A stretch of 38,287 nt of DNA, taken from the NCBI GenBank assembly GCA_020845895.1, contig JADLEX010000107.1:1-38287 (forward strand). Reading direction: 5' to 3'. Source of the DNA: Deltaproteobacteria bacterium (GTDB lineage Bacteria; Lernaellota; Lernaellaia; JACKCT01). How positions within the stretch are numbered: the first letter of the stretch is position 1; every line of letters starts with the position of its first letter. The notes under the pieces were generated by a model, which ran no database searches, was not told the DNA's origin, and saw only the letters and a program-made list of their open reading frames with translations. The position numbers and the translations under genes are program-made. This document shows, piece by piece, positions 29,974 through 38,287 of this stretch.

Positions 29974-30905
29974 CGAAACACGCCGTGACCGATCTGGCCG
30001 CTTCGGTTCATCAGCGGCTGCGCAATCTCGCGGCGCGCACTGATCGCCCCTTCGACGAACTGTTCCAGCGATACGCGATGGAGCGTTTTCTCCACCGCCT
30101 GTCCCGATCGCCGCATGCCGGCCGTTTTGTTCTCAAGGGCGCGCTGATGCTGGCCGTATGGGACGCGCCGATGTCGCGACCGACGATGGATATCGATCTG
30201 CTCGGCCGGATGCGTAACGACGTCGACTCGGTGTTGGACGTGGTCCGGGATGTGTGCGTGATGATGGTGGAACCCGACGGAATGGCGTTCGACCCGAATT
30301 CGGTTCGCGGGGTGGTCATCAAGGAAGATGCCGAATACAGCGGGGTTCGAGCGACTGCGCGCGGGAATCTCGGCGTATCCCGTGTCCAGATCCAGATCGA
30401 CGTGGGTTTCGGCGATGTGATCGTCCCCTGCGAATCGGAAATCGTTTTTCCCACGCTCCTCGACATGCCCGCGCCGATTCTCCAGGGATACAGTCGCGAA
30501 AGCGTCGTGGCGGAAAAATTCGAGGCCGCCGTCAAACTCGACCTGCGCAATACGCGAATGCGAGATATCTACGACCTTGGGTTCCTTTCTCGGCAATTTC
30601 CGTTCGACGCGGTGTCGCTCTCGCATGCGATCCGTGCCACCTTCGCGAATCGCGGAACGGATCTTGAGGCGAACCCGACGATCTTCGCCGGGGCGTTTGC
30701 CGACAACCCGGCGAAGGCGGCGCTGTGGCGAGCCTTTACCGCGCGCATGAGAATTCCCCGCGATCCGGGCGGATTGGCTGGCGTCATCGACGCCGTCGCG
30801 ACGTTTCTCCGTCCGATCATGGCATCCCTTGTCGAAGCGCGGGCGTTCGAAGCCGATTGGCCGCCGGGCGGGCCATGGCGGGAGCGCAAACCCGCCGCGA
30901 AGTGA
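29970..30905 (+). CDS. abiEii: AbiEii-family nucleotidyltransferase toxin
   Basis: 311 residues, starting at ATG 29970 overlapping abiEi. AbiEii/MenT-type toxins transfer nucleotides onto RNA targets such as tRNA and stop growth, originally recognised as abortive infection against phage. Seen: FVLKGALML, then RPTMDIDLLG with the metal-binding Asp74 and Asp76, then EKFEAAVKLDLRNTRMRDIYDLGFL, the second active-site motif. In place of the usual KGG-T of the first motif there is KGAL, which occurs in one branch of the family. The gene appears intact. It ends 12 bases before the right direct repeat. Confidence 0.9.
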   Translation: MTKHAVTDLAASVHQRLRNLAARTDRPFDELFQRYAMERFLHRLSRSPHAGRFVLKGALMLAVWDAPMSRPTMDIDLLGRMRNDVDSVLDVVRDVCVMMVEPDGMAFDPNSVRGVVIKEDAEYSGVRATARGNLGVSRVQIQIDVGFGDVIVPCESEIVFPTLLDMPAPILQGYSRESVVAEKFEAAVKLDLRNTRMRDIYDLGFLSRQFPFDAVSLSHAIRATFANRGTDLEANPTIFAGAFADNPAKAALWRAFTARMRIPRDPGGLAGVIDAVATFLRPIMASLVEARAFEADWPPGGPWRERKPAAK

Positions 30906-30917
30906 CGCAGGGTCCCG

Positions 30918-30986
30918 TCCGCTGATCTAATCCGAAATCTCGGGAACGACGACGTCCGCGATCGCCCGCGCGATCGCGGCGTGGCC
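30918..30986. repeat. 69-bp direct repeat, right copy, flanking the AbiE module
   Basis: Partner of 29214-29282 at a constant offset of 1,704 bases, 66 of 69 identical. It includes the stop codon and last 19 codons of the intact SGNH gene on the minus strand, plus eight bases (TCCGCTGA) equal to the end of nuoN. The internal palindrome is imperfect here: two ten-base arms around CCGC. It still forms a strong hairpin just inside the end of the gene. Confidence 0.9.
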
Positions 30987-31886
30987 CGCGGGCGTGGGAT
31001 GCACGTTGTCTGGACTCGCGAAGATCACCGTCTCGCCGCGCGCCGCCGCGGCGCTCATTTCGGGGAACACGTCGATCGCCGGGTCGTGGCGGCGGTGCGT
31101 CTCGATGCGCAGCGAGCCGTCAGACTCCTCCAGATACGGCGGGGCGATAAAGTGGATTTTCGCGCCGATACGCGTGGTGAGCGCCGCCATGGCGTCGAGG
31201 TTGGCGTGGTGGTCATCGATCGCGACGCGCTCCAGCGGTTCTCCCGGCGCGGTGGTTCGCCGCGCACGCACGAGCCCGCCCCGCAGCCATGCGTAAAGGC
31301 GGCTTTTCGCGAGCGCGCCGCGCATTGGGCCGAGCGCGGGCGCGTCCACGGGGCGCTGGTCCTTGTCGGCGAATCCGACCGCGTCGAACCCGTCGTTGAT
31401 GCCGAAATAGGCGATCACGAGATCGGGCCGGTACGCCGCCGCCTTCGATTCCAGCAGACGCAGTCCCTGAAAGCTCGAATACCCGGGGCAGCCGAAGTTG
31501 AGCACGCGGATGTCGCGCCCGGGCTTTGCCTCGCGCAGGAGTTGTTCGAGTCGCGCGCTGTAGGTTTCGTCGTAACGCAGCCCCGGCGTGCCAAGGCCAA
31601 ACGTGCACGAATCTCCGAGGGTGACGATGCGAAATTGCCCGGCGGGTTTTTCGCGTGGGGCGTCGGGTCCGCGAAAGCCCGATGCGTTCACCTCCCACGA
31701 CGGGTTATTTTCACGCAGCCGCCAGAACAGATGGTCGTCGGGCACGAACCCCGACTGCTCGCGGTGCGGGTTCGTGAAACGCATGAATGTCGCCTGTTCG
31801 CCGCCGCTCCCCGCAAGACGCGCAACCGTCTCGGCGAGCGCGAACACGATGAGCACGGCGATGACGGCGAACGCGGCCTTTTTCAT
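30927..31886 (-). CDS. exported SGNH/GDSL-type hydrolase
   Basis: 319 residues with an N-terminal hydrophobic signal or anchor (KKAAFAVIAVLIVFALAETV), so it acts outside the cytoplasm. All four SGNH blocks are present: GDSCTFGLG with nucleophile Ser93, NFGCPGYSSFQG, GINDGFD, and DNVHPTPAGH with Asp293 and His296. These enzymes deacylate or transacylate lipids or glycans. It is convergent to nuoN and abiE, and its last 19 codons are duplicated at 29223-29282. The block II wording GYSSFQG is close to GYSSHQG in the SGNH protein at 12285, suggesting related substrates. No ribosome site precedes the ATG, and a possible promoter abuts it. Confidence 0.87.
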   Translation of the reverse strand: MKKAAFAVIAVLIVFALAETVARLAGSGGEQATFMRFTNPHREQSGFVPDDHLFWRLRENNPSWEVNASGFRGPDAPREKPAGQFRIVTLGDSCTFGLGTPGLRYDETYSARLEQLLREAKPGRDIRVLNFGCPGYSSFQGLRLLESKAAAYRPDLVIAYFGINDGFDAVGFADKDQRPVDAPALGPMRGALAKSRLYAWLRGGLVRARRTTAPGEPLERVAIDDHHANLDAMAALTTRIGAKIHFIAPPYLEESDGSLRIETHRRHDPAIDVFPEMSAAAARGETVIFASPDNVHPTPAGHAAIARAIADVVVPEISD

Positions 31887-31892
31887 GGCGCG

Positions 31893-31921
31893 ACTCTATC
31901 AGCGCCCCCGCAACCGGCCAA
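31893..31921 (-). promoter_or_regulatory. possible leaderless promoter for the SGNH gene
   Basis: On the minus strand, TTGGCC, a 17-base spacer and TAGAGT, ending six bases before the ATG at 31886. Transcription would start at or next to the ATG, which fits the missing ribosome site. Both hexamers match consensus at four of six positions. Confidence 0.3.
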
Positions 31922-32131
31922 GCCGCGCCGATGCGTAGCGAAGTTCGCGCCGGGTGCCGTCTCGCGAAGCCGTTTTCGCCGATTGGGACGGATTTCGGAT
32001 GGAAATGCCATGGGACTTAAGGAATTCTCCGGTATTCGCCAGCGGCATGGAACGTGCTTATAGCGACGCGGAGCGTTGCGTCCTGGCGAAACAAATCCGA
32101 TCGCCAAGGGTCTGATTCGGGGCTGTTTGCC

Positions 32132-32161
32132 TTGTCAGTTGCGCCGGGATCGGCGTAAAGT
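32132..32161 (+). promoter_or_regulatory. candidate promoter for the type II secretion operon
   Basis: TTGTCA at 32132-32137 (five of six), an 18-base spacer and TAAAGT at 32156-32161 (four of six). Transcription would begin near 32168, 65 bases before gspC. The 31887-32232 interval shows nothing else beyond the opposite-strand promoter. Confidence 0.45.
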
Positions 32162-32232
32162 GCCGCGCATCGAACGAGTGGTCGTTGGTCGCCCATCGGG
32201 GCGACCGAAGCATGGAACGGCGGTTTGGGGCG

Positions 32233-33108
32233 ATGGACATCTTCGCCGAATACATCAAGCGCTACTTCTGGATCGTGAAGCTCGCGTTCACGGCGCTGCT
32301 CGCCGCGGAGATGGCGATGCTCGTCACGCGCGGCATCGACGCCAAGATCGGCGGCACGCCGCGTGTCGATGCGGGCGAGGTCAAGGTCAAGGAAGGTCGC
32401 GGATACGTGTCGATCGGCGAGTACGAACCGATTCTGAGGAAAAACGTCTTCAATTCCGCGTTTGTGTACGTCGAGGGCATGCTGACCGGGTCGTCGAAGG
32501 CGGCCAAGCGCGCCGACGACTACGCCCTCATCGGCACGATCGCGTGGAACGACGTGTACGCGATGTCCGTGATCCACGCCAAGGTCGCCAATCAGGTGGA
32601 TGTCTATCGCGTGGGCGACATGGTGCAGGACGAGGCCGAGGTCGTGAAGATCGAGCGCAAGCGCGTCGAGATCAAGCGCGGCAACAAGGTCGAGGTGCTG
32701 GAGCTTCCGGAGATCGAGGCCCCGCAAAGCATGCCGCTTTTCTCCGCGAACGCCGAGGAAATCGCCGAGGGCATCTCGAAGGCCGGAGAGGACAACTTCA
32801 CGATCGACAAGGCCGTCGTGGAGGACGCGTTTTCGAACTGGGGCAAGATGATGCGCGGCGCCCGCGTGGTGCCGCATTTCGAGAAGGGACAGATCGCCGG
32901 ACTGAAGATCGCGAAGATCAAGGCCGATAGCCTTTACGCGAAAATTGGGCTAGAAGACGGCGACATTCTGCACCGTATCAACGGCGTCGAGTTCAAGGGA
33001 CCCGAGGATGCGATGCGTTTGATGAGCGAAATCAAGGACGCGAAGAACATTGCGGTCGACATCACGCGCAAGGGGCAGCGCCGGTCGCTGTCGTACGCGG
33101 TGCGTTGA
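32233..33108 (+). CDS. gspC: type II secretion inner-membrane protein GspC
   Basis: GspC links the inner-membrane platform to the secretin and helps select substrates. The 291-residue product has a short cytoplasmic head MDIFAEYIKRYFW, a membrane helix (about 13-32), a periplasmic homology region (residues 70-160, with ALIGTIAWND and VYRVGDMVQD) and a C-terminal PDZ domain (about 215-291, IKADSLYAKIGLEDGDILHRINGVE). ATG 32233 gives the family-typical N-terminus. ATG 32212 would add seven residues and cannot be excluded; neither has a strong ribosome site. It is first in the gsp operon, 44 bases before gspD. Confidence 0.9.
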   Translation: MDIFAEYIKRYFWIVKLAFTALLAAEMAMLVTRGIDAKIGGTPRVDAGEVKVKEGRGYVSIGEYEPILRKNVFNSAFVYVEGMLTGSSKAAKRADDYALIGTIAWNDVYAMSVIHAKVANQVDVYRVGDMVQDEAEVVKIERKRVEIKRGNKVEVLELPEIEAPQSMPLFSANAEEIAEGISKAGEDNFTIDKAVVEDAFSNWGKMMRGARVVPHFEKGQIAGLKIAKIKADSLYAKIGLEDGDILHRINGVEFKGPEDAMRLMSEIKDAKNIAVDITRKGQRRSLSYAVR

Positions 33109-33152
33109 GGTCGGTGCGATTCGGCGGCGATGAAATCAAGGGATATCGAGGG

Positions 33153-35864
33153 ATGATCCGTCTGACCGGTTTCGGAACACGTGGACTGGTGGTCTGGGCC
33201 TGCCTGCTGGCGATGCTCATGTGGGCGGTTGTGCCCGCGTTCGCCCAGGACGAGGGCGAGGATTCCGGCGACGAGAAGAAAAAGGACGGCGGCGAGCAAC
33301 CGCCCGCCGATGGGGAGCCGCCGAAAGAGAAGGGTCAGCCCGGGCCCGATCCGGCCGAAATGACCAAGGCGCTGCAGGACGTGTTCAAGAGCATGCCCGG
33401 CGCGCTCGAGGCCATGAAGGAAGCCGGCATCACCGGCGAGACGGGCGCCGACGGCGACAGCACGAAGTCGGCCACCACGCCGCGTCCCGTGCCGAATCTG
33501 GACGACAAGAGCAAGTCGGTCTCCATCGACTTCACTGACACGGACATCAAGCAGATCGTGAAGATCATGTCGGAGATGACCGGCAAGAACTTCATGATCG
33601 ACAAAAACGTCGCGGGCACGGTGACGATCATCAGCCCGACCAAGGTGACGCCGCGCGAGGCCTACGACATCTTCATGTCGGTGCTCGCGGTCAACGGCCT
33701 GACCACGGTGGACGTCGGCGGCATCACGAAGATCATCCCGATCAAGGACGCGCAGACCTCGCCCATCGCGACCAATACCGCGGGCGTGCCGCGCTCCAAC
33801 GATCAGTTCATCACGCAGCTCGTTCCGCTCAAGAACATCGACGCAAACGACGTGGCCACGGCGTTTCGCGGTCTGGTCTCGGCCGACGGCAACATCTTTG
33901 CGTACGGCCCGTCGAACATGGTCATCGTGCTCGACTCCGCGAGCAACATCACGCGCCTCATGAAGATCCTGCAGCGCCTCGACGTGGCGGGGGCGGATCA
34001 GGAAGTCATCGTCATTCCGCTCGAGTACGCCTCGGCGGACATTCTCGCCGATGTCGTGCTGGAGCTGTTCGAGCAGCCGGGGGCGAAGTCGTCCGGCGCC
34101 GGAGCGTCGCCGCTTCAGGCGCGGCTGCAGGAGCGTCGCCAGGCGCTGAGCGCGCGACGTTTGCCCGGCATGGCGGGACAGGCGGGCGCATCGGCTTCGA
34201 TCGCGGGATCGGACGAGACCAAGGTCATCGCCGACACGCGCACGAACAGTCTGATCGTGAAGGCCAGCAAGTTCGGCGTGCAGCAGATTCGCGAACTCGT
34301 CGCCAAGCTCGATACGCCGCTGCCCGGCGGCGAAGGCAAGATCCACGTCGTGTATCTCGAAAACGCCGACGCCGAGGAACTCGCGGGAACGCTCGCCGAA
34401 CTCGCGGGCGGCAGCGCAGGCGGCATGGGCGGAACGGCCGCGAACCGTCGTCAGGGGCAGCTCGGCAACGACCCGCGGTCGCAGGCGCTGGGCGGATTGT
34501 CCGGCCGGGGCGGCGCTTCATCCAGCATGGCCCGGGGTTTGACCGGTGCGTTGGGCGGCCGTTCGGGCGCGGCGGGTCTCGGCAGCTCGCAGCTCGACCG
34601 ACGCGGCACATCCGGGATCGCCGCGACGTCGGGACGCTTTCTCGCAGACTTCGACGGCGCGGTGCGCATCACCGCCGAGGCATCGACCAACTCGCTCGTC
34701 ATCATCGCGTCGAACCGCGACTTCAAGATTCTCAAGGAAGTCATCGACAAACTCGACATCCCGCGGCGTCAGGTCTTCGTCGAAGCGCTCATCATGGAAA
34801 TCAGCGTCGATCGCGGCCTCGACCTCGGCTTCGAATTCCGCAGCACGAACGACGTGACGGAAGAAGGCGTGCAGGTCATCGGCGGCACGAACTACGGCGG
34901 CATCCAGCAGGCCGCCGCGAATCCGCTGGGCGTGTCGGGCTTCGCCATCGGCGCGGCCGACGGCACCATCACGTTTGCCGGCGAAACCTTCCCCAACATC
35001 GGCGCGTTGTTCCGCGCCATGGCGACCGATCAGGACGTCAACGTGCTCTCCACGCCGCACGTGCTGACCCTCGACAACGAGGAAGCGCAGGTCGTGGTTG
35101 CCAACAACATTCCGTTCATCACAGGCCAGATTTTTTCGGCGAACAACAGCAACCCGACCACCACGATCGAGCGGCAGGACGTCGGCATCACGCTGCGCAT
35201 CACTCCGCAGATCAACGAGTCGGACATGGTGAAACTGCTGATCTATCAGGAGGTCAGTCAGGTCACCGACAGCCCCGAGGGCCTGTCCGCCGCGTCGGTC
35301 GGCGTCACCACCGCCAAGCGCACCGCCGACACGGTCGTCGTCGTCAAGGACCGCCAGACCGTCATCATCGGCGGACTGCTCAAGGATCAGGTGGCCGTGG
35401 TCGAGTCCAAGGTGCCGGTGCTCGGAGACATCCCGCTGCTCGGCTACCTTTTCAAGACCAGCAAGACCAAGGTCCAGAAGACCAACCTGCTGATCTTCCT
35501 GACGCCGTATATCATCAAGGATTCGGGCGACCTCGAGGAAGTCACGCGCCTGACCAACGCGCGCAAGGAGATCTTCCGCGAGAAGAACCACATCCCGGAT
35601 CGCAACGACGACATGCGGATGTTCAATTACAACAACCTCACGCCGCGGCAGTCGAACTTCCAGGCGCCGCTCGACGACACCATCGAAACCGATCCGCGTC
35701 TGCGCCGCCTGATGGAAGAGCAGTCGCAGACGTCCGGTGACACGACGACCGGCGAAACGACCGGCGACGAAGGCTTCACGGGCGGCGAAGGCGAGGGTGA
35801 TTCGTCGGGCGGCGAAGGCGAGGGCGATTCGTCGGGCGGCGAATTCGACCCCATCGACCAGTAG
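33153..35864 (+). CDS. gspD: type II secretion outer-membrane secretin GspD
   Basis: GspD forms the outer-membrane channel through which folded proteins leave the cell. The 903-residue product starts at ATG 33153 with a signal peptide ending PAFA|Q (residue 31). An acidic segment follows, then N0 (from about 122, KSVSIDFTDTDIKQIVKIMS), N1-N3 domains and the secretin core (from about 530, RQVFVEALIMEISVDRGLDLG). The core includes VNVLSTPHVLTLDNEEAQVVVANNI-type and VIIGGLLKD motifs and VPVLGDIPLLGYLF. Two Gly/Ser/Ala-rich inserts break the N-domains, at about residues 310-350 and 416-490. The tail ends in acidic GEGDSSGGE repeats. It lies between gspC and gspE, with short spacing. Confidence 0.95.
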   Translation: MIRLTGFGTRGLVVWACLLAMLMWAVVPAFAQDEGEDSGDEKKKDGGEQPPADGEPPKEKGQPGPDPAEMTKALQDVFKSMPGALEAMKEAGITGETGADGDSTKSATTPRPVPNLDDKSKSVSIDFTDTDIKQIVKIMSEMTGKNFMIDKNVAGTVTIISPTKVTPREAYDIFMSVLAVNGLTTVDVGGITKIIPIKDAQTSPIATNTAGVPRSNDQFITQLVPLKNIDANDVATAFRGLVSADGNIFAYGPSNMVIVLDSASNITRLMKILQRLDVAGADQEVIVIPLEYASADILADVVLELFEQPGAKSSGAGASPLQARLQERRQALSARRLPGMAGQAGASASIAGSDETKVIADTRTNSLIVKASKFGVQQIRELVAKLDTPLPGGEGKIHVVYLENADAEELAGTLAELAGGSAGGMGGTAANRRQGQLGNDPRSQALGGLSGRGGASSSMARGLTGALGGRSGAAGLGSSQLDRRGTSGIAATSGRFLADFDGAVRITAEASTNSLVIIASNRDFKILKEVIDKLDIPRRQVFVEALIMEISVDRGLDLGFEFRSTNDVTEEGVQVIGGTNYGGIQQAAANPLGVSGFAIGAADGTITFAGETFPNIGALFRAMATDQDVNVLSTPHVLTLDNEEAQVVVANNIPFITGQIFSANNSNPTTTIERQDVGITLRITPQINESDMVKLLIYQEVSQVTDSPEGLSAASVGVTTAKRTADTVVVVKDRQTVIIGGLLKDQVAVVESKVPVLGDIPLLGYLFKTSKTKVQKTNLLIFLTPYIIKDSGDLEEVTRLTNARKEIFREKNHIPDRNDDMRMFNYNNLTPRQSNFQAPLDDTIETDPRLRRLMEEQSQTSGDTTTGETTGDEGFTGGEGEGDSSGGEGEGDSSGGEFDPIDQ

Positions 35865-35876
35865 CTCGCGTCACGC

Positions 35877-37574
35877 ATGGCGAAACGCATCGGCGAAATC
35901 CTGATCGAGCGCGGCGTCATCAGCGCCGAAACGCTCGCGTCCGCGCTCGACGCGCAACGCGACAAGGGCGGCATGCTCGGCGAGGTCCTCATCAAGATGA
36001 AGGCCGCGACCGAGTCCGACGTGCTCGCGGCCCTCGCTGACCAGTTTCATCTCGATTTCGTCGATTCGATCCCGACCGATCAGGTCGATCTCACCCTGCT
36101 GCAAAAGGTCCCGATCGGCTACGCCAAGCGCAACTTCATCCTGCCGATCCGCATCGAGGACGAAAAAATCCGCGTGGCCTGTGCGAACCCCCTCGATTAC
36201 GAAGTGCTCGACGACCTGCGCATTTATCTGGGCGGCGAGATCCGCCCGGTGCTCTCCACGCAGGGCGTCATCTTCGACACGATCAACATCGTGTACGACC
36301 GCGCCAAGGAAACCACCGAGCAGGTGCTCGACGACCTCGAGGATGATCAGGGTCCGACGACCTTCGACCTCGATGAGATGGTGGACCTGATCGACGCCAC
36401 CGACGAGGACGCGCCGATCATCCGCCTCATCAACCACCTGCTCTACCGGGCGGTCAAGGAACGCGCGTCGGACATTCACATCGAGGTGTTCGAAAACGAG
36501 ATCATCGTGCGCTTCCGCATCGACGGGGTGCTCTACGAAATCCTTCGCCCGCCCAAACGGTTCCACAACGCGATCGCGACCCGCGTGAAGATCATGGCGA
36601 AGCTCAACATCGCCGAAAAGCGCGTGCCGCAGGACGGCCGCATCCGCATCAAGATCGCCGGCAAGGACATCGACATCCGTACCAGCATCATCCCCACGGC
36701 GTGGGGTGAGCGCGTGGTCATGCGTCTGCTCGACAAATCCCAGGTGCGTCTCGATCTGTCCACGCTGGGCCTCGACCCGCCCAAGCTGGCGCTGGTCGAG
36801 GAACTCATCCGTCACTCCCACGGCATCATCCTCGTCACCGGCCCGACCGGATCGGGCAAAACGACGACGCTCTATGCCGCGCTCGTGCGTCTCAACAATC
36901 CCGACGTGAACATTCTCACGGTCGAAGACCCGGTCGAGTATCAGATCCCCGGCATCGGCCAGATGCAGGTGAATCCCAAGATCGAACTCACCTTCGCGTC
37001 GGGGCTGCGCTCGTTTCTTCGTCAGGACCCCGACATCATTCTTGTCGGCGAAATCCGCGACCTGGAGACGGCGGAGATCGCGATTCAGGCGTCCCTCACC
37101 GGCCATCTCGTGTTTTCCACGCTGCACACCAACGACTCGGCCAGCGCGTTCACGCGACTCGTCGACATGGGCGTCGAACCCTTCCTCGTTTCCAGTTCCC
37201 TCATCGGCGTCGTGGCCCAGCGCTTGGTGCGCATCCTGTGCCCCCAGTGCAAGGAAGCCTATGTCGCGACCGAAGAGGAACTCGGCAAGATCGGTCTCAC
37301 GACCGCCGACGTCACAGGCCCGCTGTATCGCCCCGTCGGATGCCCAAACTGCCTGCAGACCGGTTACTCCGATCGGGAGGCGATCTACGAAATTCTCGTC
37401 ATGCGCGAGAACATCCAGCAGCTCATCCTGAAAAACTCCGACGCCAACACGATCAAGCGACAGGCGATCGCGAACGGAATGGCCACGCTTCGCAAGGACG
37501 GCGCGCGCAAGGTGCTGCTCGGGTTCACGAGCATTCCCGAAGTCATGCGCGTCACCAGCGAAGACATCGTCTGA
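35877..37574 (+). CDS. gspE: type II secretion ATPase GspE
   Basis: The cytoplasmic hexameric ATPase that powers pseudopilus assembly. 565 residues. The N-terminal MshEN/GspE-N domain (about 1-150, RIGEILIERGVISAETLASAL) is followed by the ATPase core with Walker A GPTGSGKTT at 322-330, an Asp-rich IEVFENEIIVRFRIDG segment and Walker B ILVGEIRDLETAEIA. His-box HLVFSTLHTNDSASA and the tetracysteine zinc motif Cys455, Cys458, Cys489, Cys492 (CPQC and CPNC) are also present, the last typical of GspE and PilB. It is placed as GspE by its position between gspD and gspF. It starts 12 bases after gspD. Confidence 0.95.
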   Translation: MAKRIGEILIERGVISAETLASALDAQRDKGGMLGEVLIKMKAATESDVLAALADQFHLDFVDSIPTDQVDLTLLQKVPIGYAKRNFILPIRIEDEKIRVACANPLDYEVLDDLRIYLGGEIRPVLSTQGVIFDTINIVYDRAKETTEQVLDDLEDDQGPTTFDLDEMVDLIDATDEDAPIIRLINHLLYRAVKERASDIHIEVFENEIIVRFRIDGVLYEILRPPKRFHNAIATRVKIMAKLNIAEKRVPQDGRIRIKIAGKDIDIRTSIIPTAWGERVVMRLLDKSQVRLDLSTLGLDPPKLALVEELIRHSHGIILVTGPTGSGKTTTLYAALVRLNNPDVNILTVEDPVEYQIPGIGQMQVNPKIELTFASGLRSFLRQDPDIILVGEIRDLETAEIAIQASLTGHLVFSTLHTNDSASAFTRLVDMGVEPFLVSSSLIGVVAQRLVRILCPQCKEAYVATEEELGKIGLTTADVTGPLYRPVGCPNCLQTGYSDREAIYEILVMRENIQQLILKNSDANTIKRQAIANGMATLRKDGARKVLLGFTSIPEVMRVTSEDIV

Positions 37575-37579
37575 GTCCA

Positions 37580-38287
37580 TGACCGTCTACAGCTATAAAG
37601 CCATGGATGCCCGGGGCAAGAATGTCACGGGGATCATCGACGCCGAGAGCGAAAAGGCGGCCAAGGCCAAGCTGCGAAAAGAAGGCAAGTTCCCGACGAT
37701 GGTCGAGGAGACGCAGCAGGGCAAGGCGACCCGGGGCAAGGGCCTGGGGATGGAAATCGACCTGCGCATGCTGCTCGGGCGCGTCAAAGCCCGCGATCTG
37801 GCGATCGCCACGCGGCAGTTCGCCACGTTGATCGGCGCGCGCATCCCCATGGACAACTCGCTGCAGGCGCTCGCGAAGCAGGTCGAGAACCCGGTTCTGC
37901 AAAAGACGTTTTCGCAGATTCGCGACCGCGTCACGCAGGGCACCTCGCTCGCCAACGCCCTGCGCGAATTCCCCAAGGTGTTTCCGCCGCTCTACACGAA
38001 CATGGTCGCCGCGGGCGAGGAGTCGGGCACGCTCGAAGCGGTGCTGGCGCGCCTCGCTGACTACACCGAAGAGACGCTCGATCGCGAGCAGAAGATCAAG
38101 GCGGCCCTGACCTATCCGATTCTCATGTCGGTCATGGCGGCGCTGATCGTGTCGTTCCTTGTGGTCTTCGTCATCCCGAAGCTCTCGCAGATCTTCGCGG
38201 GCATGAACAAGGCGCTGCCGCCGATCACGATGGCGTTGCTCACGTTCGCCAACTTCGCGCGCGGCTACTGGTGGCTGATCCTCGCGG
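37580..38287 (+). CDS. gspF: type II secretion inner-membrane platform protein GspF (cut by window end)
   Basis: The frame opens at ATG 37580, five bases after the gspE stop, and is still open at the window edge, so 236 codons are visible out of about 400 usual. The product begins MTVYSYKAMDARGKNVTG, a standard GspF N-terminus. It contains the first T2SF domain (RDLAIATRQFATLIGARIPM, GTSLANALREFPKVFP, MVAAGEESGTLEAVLARLADY) and the first membrane helix (ALTYPILMSVMAALIVSFLVVFVIP). GspF binds GspE and GspL and transmits ATPase motion to the pseudopilus. No sign of damage. Confidence 0.95.

Larger units (their letters stand above)
29214..30986. mobile_element. small AbiE-carrying insertion bounded by direct repeats
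   Basis: A 1,635-base segment (29283-30917) with the AbiEi/AbiEii pair sits between two 69-bp direct repeats. The repeats consist mainly of the end of the convergent SGNH gene. The layout mimics an element that enters the 3' end of a gene and restores that end with its own copy. No integrase, transposase or terminal inverted repeat is present. A passive cargo, a decayed element or homologous recombination with foreign DNA are all possible. Confidence 0.45.

Overview
The window is GC-rich, densely packed chromosomal DNA from a Gram-negative bacterium. The evidence is a complete 14-subunit complex I operon, the start of a type II secretion operon (gspC-D-E-F), lipoproteins and a prepilin. Long low-complexity Asp/Gly/Ser linkers, several membrane-anchored SGNH hydrolases and radical SAM enzymes fit a delta-proteobacterium-like lineage (Myxococcota, Lernaellota or similar). 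That placement is a judgement of style, not a demonstrated assignment. No rRNA, tRNA or CRISPR was seen.

Region 1 (1-3400) is an accessory island. It holds the tail of an unknown gene, an AT-richer 717-residue protein whose C-terminus looks like a CHAP/NlpC-type cysteine hydrolase, and a small ten-cysteine lipoprotein. A gene-free patch of GGAATTCCGGGGACACAATA repeats follows. Region 2 (3400-7910) carries bacterioferritin, a HicB-HicA toxin-antitoxin pair, a DnaJ without the usual G/F linker, and an LpoA-like lipoprotein (TPR plus type 1 periplasmic-binding fold).

Region 3 (8000-13610) is a tightly coupled six-gene set: SGNH hydrolase, DUF5989-like membrane peptide, B12-type radical SAM enzyme with a C-terminal membrane helix, an unannotated 57-residue peptide, a PP-loop ATP pyrophosphatase, and a second SGNH hydrolase. 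Four of the five junctions are overlaps or near-overlaps. This is my best candidate for an undescribed system, probably making or modifying an envelope-associated small molecule or lipid. A perfect hairpin ends it against a convergent prepilin-like gene with a 30-bp tandem repeat and an Asp/His/Cys-rich tail.

Region 4 (14868-29221) is nuoA-N in canonical order behind a good sigma-70 promoter: a complete proton-pumping NADH:quinone oxidoreductase. Region 5 (29214-30986) is an AbiEi/AbiEii toxin-antitoxin module bracketed by 69-bp direct repeats that duplicate the 3' end of the neighbouring SGNH gene. It therefore looks like a small insertion between nuoN and that gene. Region 6 (32132-38287) is a type II secretion operon with its own promoter; gspF runs off the window end.
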